A stretch of DNA of 10,339 bases. Origin: Ramlibacter sp. (lineage in GTDB: Bacteria; Pseudomonadota; Gammaproteobacteria; Burkholderiales; Burkholderiaceae_C). The stretch spans positions 1-10,339 of the forward strand of contig JAJNBO010000157.1 of assembly GCA_021156245.1 (NCBI GenBank). Direction: 5' to 3'. This document shows, piece after piece, positions 5,879 to 10,339 of the stretch (within the stretch, counting starts at the first letter, position 1; each line of letters starts with the position of its first letter). The position numbers and the translations under genes were made by a program. The notes under the pieces were generated by a model. It ran no database searches, was not told where the DNA came from, and was given only the letters and a program-made list of their open reading frames with translations.

Positions 5879-6712
5879 ATGCACACGCGTCCCCTCGGCC
5901 CCTTCACCGTCTCCGCCATCGGTCTCGGCTGCATGAACCTCAGCCATGCGTACGGCACGCCGCCGTCCGCCGAGCAGGGGGAGAAAGTGCTGCGCGCCGC
6001 GCTGGATGCCGGCGTCACCCTGTTCGACACGGCTGCGCTCTACGGCTTCGGCGCCAACGAGACGCTGGTCGGCCGCGCGCTGAAGGCCGACCGTGGCCGC
6101 TTCACCCTTTGCAGCAAGGGCGGCATGGGCGGTGTGAAGGGCGACGACGGCGTCACGCGCCGCGTGATCGACGGCCGCCCCGAGTCCATCCTGCGCAATT
6201 GCGAGGACAGCCTGCGCCGCCTGCAGACCGACGTGATCGACCTGTACTACCTGCACCGCTGGGACAAGAAGGTGCCGGTGGAGGAGAGTGTCGGCGCGAT
6301 GAGCCGGCTGGTGGAGCAGGGCAAGGTGCGCACGCTCGGACTCTCGGAAGTGTCCGCCGCAACCATCCGCAAGGCCCACGCGGTGCATCCCATCACCGCC
6401 GTGCAGACCGAGTATTCGCTGTGGACACGCAACCCGGAGATCGCGGTGCTCGGCGCCTGCCGTGAACTGGGCATCACTTTCATTCCCTTCAGTCCGCTCG
6501 CGCGGGGCTACCTGTGCGACGCGGTGCACGACGTGGCTGCGTTCGATCCGAAGGACATCCGCAAGACCATGCCGCGGTTCGAACCGCAGCACTATGCCGC
6601 GAACCTGCAGTTGCTCGCTGGCTACAAGGCGCTGGCACGGGAGGCCGGCTGCACGCCTGCGCAGCTGGCGCTGGCGTGGCTGCTGCACCAGGGCCAGGCG
6701 GCGGGATGGTGA
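5879..6712 (+). CDS. Aldo/keto reductase, C-terminally truncated
   Basis: This NADPH-dependent oxidoreductase has a (beta/alpha)8 barrel and would reduce aldehydes or ketones in the cytoplasm. The catalytic tetrad is visible: Asp50 and Tyr55 (FDTAALYGFGANE), Lys80 (LCSKGG) and His126 (YYLHRWD). The barrel continues through GLSEVSAATI, VQTEYSLWTR and FIPFSPLARGYL. The reading then stops abruptly: CTPAQLALAWLLHQG runs into QAAGW and a stop at residue 278. Relatives go on for roughly 50-70 residues with an IPGTT-like strand and the helix that binds the NADPH adenine phosphate. Those are missing, so cofactor binding is probably impaired and the gene may be dead. Past about base 6713 the DNA reads as the 3' end of a convergent transporter gene, pointing to a deletion. 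The start is the ATG at 5879; no Shine-Dalgarno sequence at normal distance is present. Best viewed as a truncated or pseudo gene with an intact start. Confidence 0.85.
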   Translation: MHTRPLGPFTVSAIGLGCMNLSHAYGTPPSAEQGEKVLRAALDAGVTLFDTAALYGFGANETLVGRALKADRGRFTLCSKGGMGGVKGDDGVTRRVIDGRPESILRNCEDSLRRLQTDVIDLYYLHRWDKKVPVEESVGAMSRLVEQGKVRTLGLSEVSAATIRKAHAVHPITAVQTEYSLWTRNPEIAVLGACRELGITFIPFSPLARGYLCDAVHDVAAFDPKDIRKTMPRFEPQHYAANLQLLAGYKALAREAGCTPAQLALAWLLHQGQAAGW

Positions 6713-7595
6713 ACTTCCGGCTGCGCTCGCCGTGCAGCACGTACAGCCCGGCGCCCACCAGCAAGGCGATGCCCGCCCAGGCCAGCGCGTTCGGCACGTC
6801 CCCCCACACGACGAAGCCGAGCAGCAGCGCGAACAACAGCCCCGCGTAGCGGAAGGGCGCGATCACGCTCATCTCGCCGGAGCGCATGGCGATCGTCAGC
6901 AGGAAGTAGCCGCCGCTCAGGAAGACGCTGGCTGCCGCCAGCCGCGCGAGGTCCAGGCCACTCGCCGGCCGCCACTCCTGCCGCAGGCTCCAGAGGCCGG
7001 ACAGGATCGTCACGGCGATGGCGGTGCTCAGCGTGACGAGCAGCGACGGGATGCTGCGGTCGATGGTGCGCGTCATCAGGTCCCGGCTGGCGTGCAGCAG
7101 CGTGCCTCCCAGACAGAGCAAGGCATAGGCATTGAAGGCGGCGCCGCTGGGCTGCACCACCAGCAGCACGCCCGTGAAGCCGGTAAGGATGGCCAGCCAG
7201 CGAGCCCCGCCCACCTTCTCGTGGAACGCGATCACCGCGAACAGCGTGATGAACAGCGGCGTCGCCATGTTGATGGCAGTCGCGTTGCCGATCGGCAGGT
7301 GGAACAGCGAGGTGAGGTAGGTGAGGGTGGCGCAGGAGTCGAGGAAGGCTCGCAGCACCACGCGGCGATCGCGCAGGCGCGGCACCTCCCGCAGCAAGCC
7401 CATGCCGGCGACGATCGCCAGCAGCAGCACGGTGGCGAACACGCCGCGCAGGAAGATCAATTGCCCGGAAGGCAGCGATTCGCTGACGACTTTCACGATG
7501 GCGTCGTTGGCCACGAAGCTGGCCATGCCCGCCGACATGGCGATCACGCCGCGGCGGTTGGCGGCGCGCTGCGCCGTCGGAGTCGGTAGGGTCAT
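6489..7595 (-). CDS. EamA/DMT superfamily transporter with an aberrant C-terminal tail
   Basis: This inner-membrane protein of the drug/metabolite transporter superfamily has two EamA repeats and about ten membrane helices. Examples are LIFLRGVFATVLLLAIVAG, ATPLFITLFAVIAF and WLAILTGFTGVLLVVQ in the first repeat, and LAAASVFLSGGYFLLTIA and LLFALLLGFVVWGD in the second. The family exports amino acids, sugars or other metabolites; this substrate is unknown. The normal protein seems complete to AGIALLVGAGLYVLHGERSR (residue 293, base 6717). After that about 75 Pro/Ala/Arg/Cys-rich residues follow, which are simply the antisense of the aldo/keto reductase gene. The natural stop was therefore lost when the two convergent genes were joined. 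The first 293 residues could still fold as a transporter. I chose the ATG at 7595 for family N-terminal length. No Shine-Dalgarno sequence is seen; TAAGAT at 7608-7603 could be a -10 giving a near-leaderless mRNA. Confidence 0.85.
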   Translation of the reverse strand: MTLPTPTAQRAANRRGVIAMSAGMASFVANDAIVKVVSESLPSGQLIFLRGVFATVLLLAIVAGMGLLREVPRLRDRRVVLRAFLDSCATLTYLTSLFHLPIGNATAINMATPLFITLFAVIAFHEKVGGARWLAILTGFTGVLLVVQPSGAAFNAYALLCLGGTLLHASRDLMTRTIDRSIPSLLVTLSTAIAVTILSGLWSLRQEWRPASGLDLARLAAASVFLSGGYFLLTIAMRSGEMSVIAPFRYAGLLFALLLGFVVWGDVPNALAWAGIALLVGAGLYVLHGERSRKFTIPPPGPGAAATPAPAAQACSRPPVPAPCSQRATAGSRHSAAVRTAAWSCGCPSDRTQPRRAPRRTGSPARAD

Positions 7596-7657
7596 CGAAG
7601 CCGATCTTAAGCGGGCCAAGGGCGTTGCTCGGCCGTTGCGCGCATCGAACTCCCGTC

Positions 7658-7686
7658 TTGCTGGCGCCTGCCTGGCGGCGCATACT
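7658..7686 (+). promoter_or_regulatory. Candidate promoter for the zinc-ribbon gene
   Basis: TTGCTG (7658-7663), a spacer of 17 bases, then CATACT (7681-7686). The -35 box is poor (3 of 6) and the -10 is fair (4 of 6). It would start transcription near 7693, about 26 bases before the ATG at 7719, leaving room for the strong Shine-Dalgarno sequence. Confidence 0.4.
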
Positions 7687-7706
7687 GGACGCGTCCGTCT
7701 CCACAG

Positions 7707-7712
7707 AGGAGG
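7707..7712 (+). promoter_or_regulatory. Strong ribosome binding site fixing the zinc-ribbon start
   Basis: AGGAGG lies 6 bases before the ATG at 7719. It decides that start over the in-frame ATG at residue 13 (7755) and supports this short frame as a real gene. Confidence 0.8.
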
Positions 7713-7718
7713 ACCGGC

Positions 7719-7964
7719 ATGAAACACGCAGTGGATCCCGACGTCGTCGGGGGTATGAGCATCTTCGAGAAGAGCTGCGCCTTCTGCGGCGCGCGCTTCC
7801 GGGTGCTGGCGGTTCGCGCCGCGCCCGGCGCGCATCCGGAGGAATACGACTGCCCCGAATGCGGCATGACGTACCGCACCGAGGCGGCAGGCGAGCCGGA
7901 GGTGCAGTTGCTCAGCCGCCGCACCGACGGCCGGTCCGACCGCTACCAGCAGACGATGTTCTGA
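7719..7964 (+). CDS. Small zinc-ribbon protein
   Basis: This 81-residue, probably cytoplasmic protein has two CxxC knuckles, KSCAFCGARF (C20, C23) and YDCPECGMTY (C45, C48). They are 22 residues apart, as expected for a zinc ribbon that binds one Zn2+. The rest is polar, ending SDRYQQTMF. A perfect Shine-Dalgarno sequence and a possible promoter precede it. It is divergent from the EamA transporter gene, and its stop is one base from the stop of the convergent oxidoreductase gene. I know no function for it; such single-ribbon proteins may bind nucleic acid or another protein. I am sure it is a gene and fairly sure of the zinc site, with no basis for a pathway. Confidence 0.82.
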   Translation: MKHAVDPDVVGGMSIFEKSCAFCGARFRVLAVRAAPGAHPEEYDCPECGMTYRTEAAGEPEVQLLSRRTDGRSDRYQQTMF

Positions 7965-7965
7965 G

Positions 7966-10339
<2,374 letters not shown>

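Noticed and set aside
6462..7589. Open frame of 375 codons on the plus strand opposite the EamA transporter
   Set aside because: It is Gln/His/Arg/Ala-rich, the usual antisense of a membrane protein gene; the minus-strand frame has clear membrane helices.

Overview
The window is about 10.3 kb of very GC-rich, densely coding bacterial chromosome. Codon choice is strongly G/C in the third position. The gene families (mandelate-racemase-like enolase, ECF41 sigma factor, EamA exporter, DauA-like oxidase, SulP with a cyclic-nucleotide domain) and the style of the short intergenic regions suggest a betaproteobacterium of the Comamonadaceae (Ramlibacter/Variovorax-like). That placement is inference. 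There are no RNA genes, insertion sequences, CRISPR arrays or phage genes.

Layout, left to right. (1) 1-345 (+) is the 3' end of a mandelate racemase/muconate lactonizing enzyme family gene. (2) 351-744 (-) is a VOC/glyoxalase gene broken by an internal out-of-frame deletion. (3) 820-2284 (+) is a self-contained ECF41 module: a sigma factor with a SnoaL-like C-terminal extension, then a carboxymuconolactone decarboxylase/AhpD-like gene. Each has its own copy of the ECF41 promoter, TGTCACA-N16-CGTC. (4) 2428-4077 and 4182-5849 (+) are tandem paralogs encoding exported proteins of about 550 residues. Their N-terminal halves carry motifs that look like the His and Cys strands of a caspase/CHAT-type (clan CD) fold. 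The C-terminal halves look all-helical. I do not recognise a described family. (5) 5879-6712 (+) is an aldo/keto reductase lacking its C-terminal end, convergent with and overlapping an EamA/DMT exporter gene (7595 down to 6489, -). The junction looks like a deletion that fused two tail-to-tail genes. (6) 7719-7964 (+) is a small zinc-ribbon protein. (7) 9090 down to 7966 (-) is a close homolog of D-arginine dehydrogenase with changed substrate-side-chain residues. It lies 10 bp downstream of a SulP transporter with STAS and cyclic-nucleotide-binding domains (10339 down to 9101, 5' end outside the window), so the two may be cotranscribed.

How the genes work together: the clearest regulatory unit is the ECF41 pair, probably autoregulated and able to switch on its partner. 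A C-rich, G-poor stretch separates it from the exported paralogs, which form a second unit. The SulP and D-amino-acid-oxidase-like genes may form a third. The main candidates for something undescribed are the tandem exported caspase-like paralogs. The two apparent gene-breaking deletions are either real gene decay or sequence artefacts and deserve checking.
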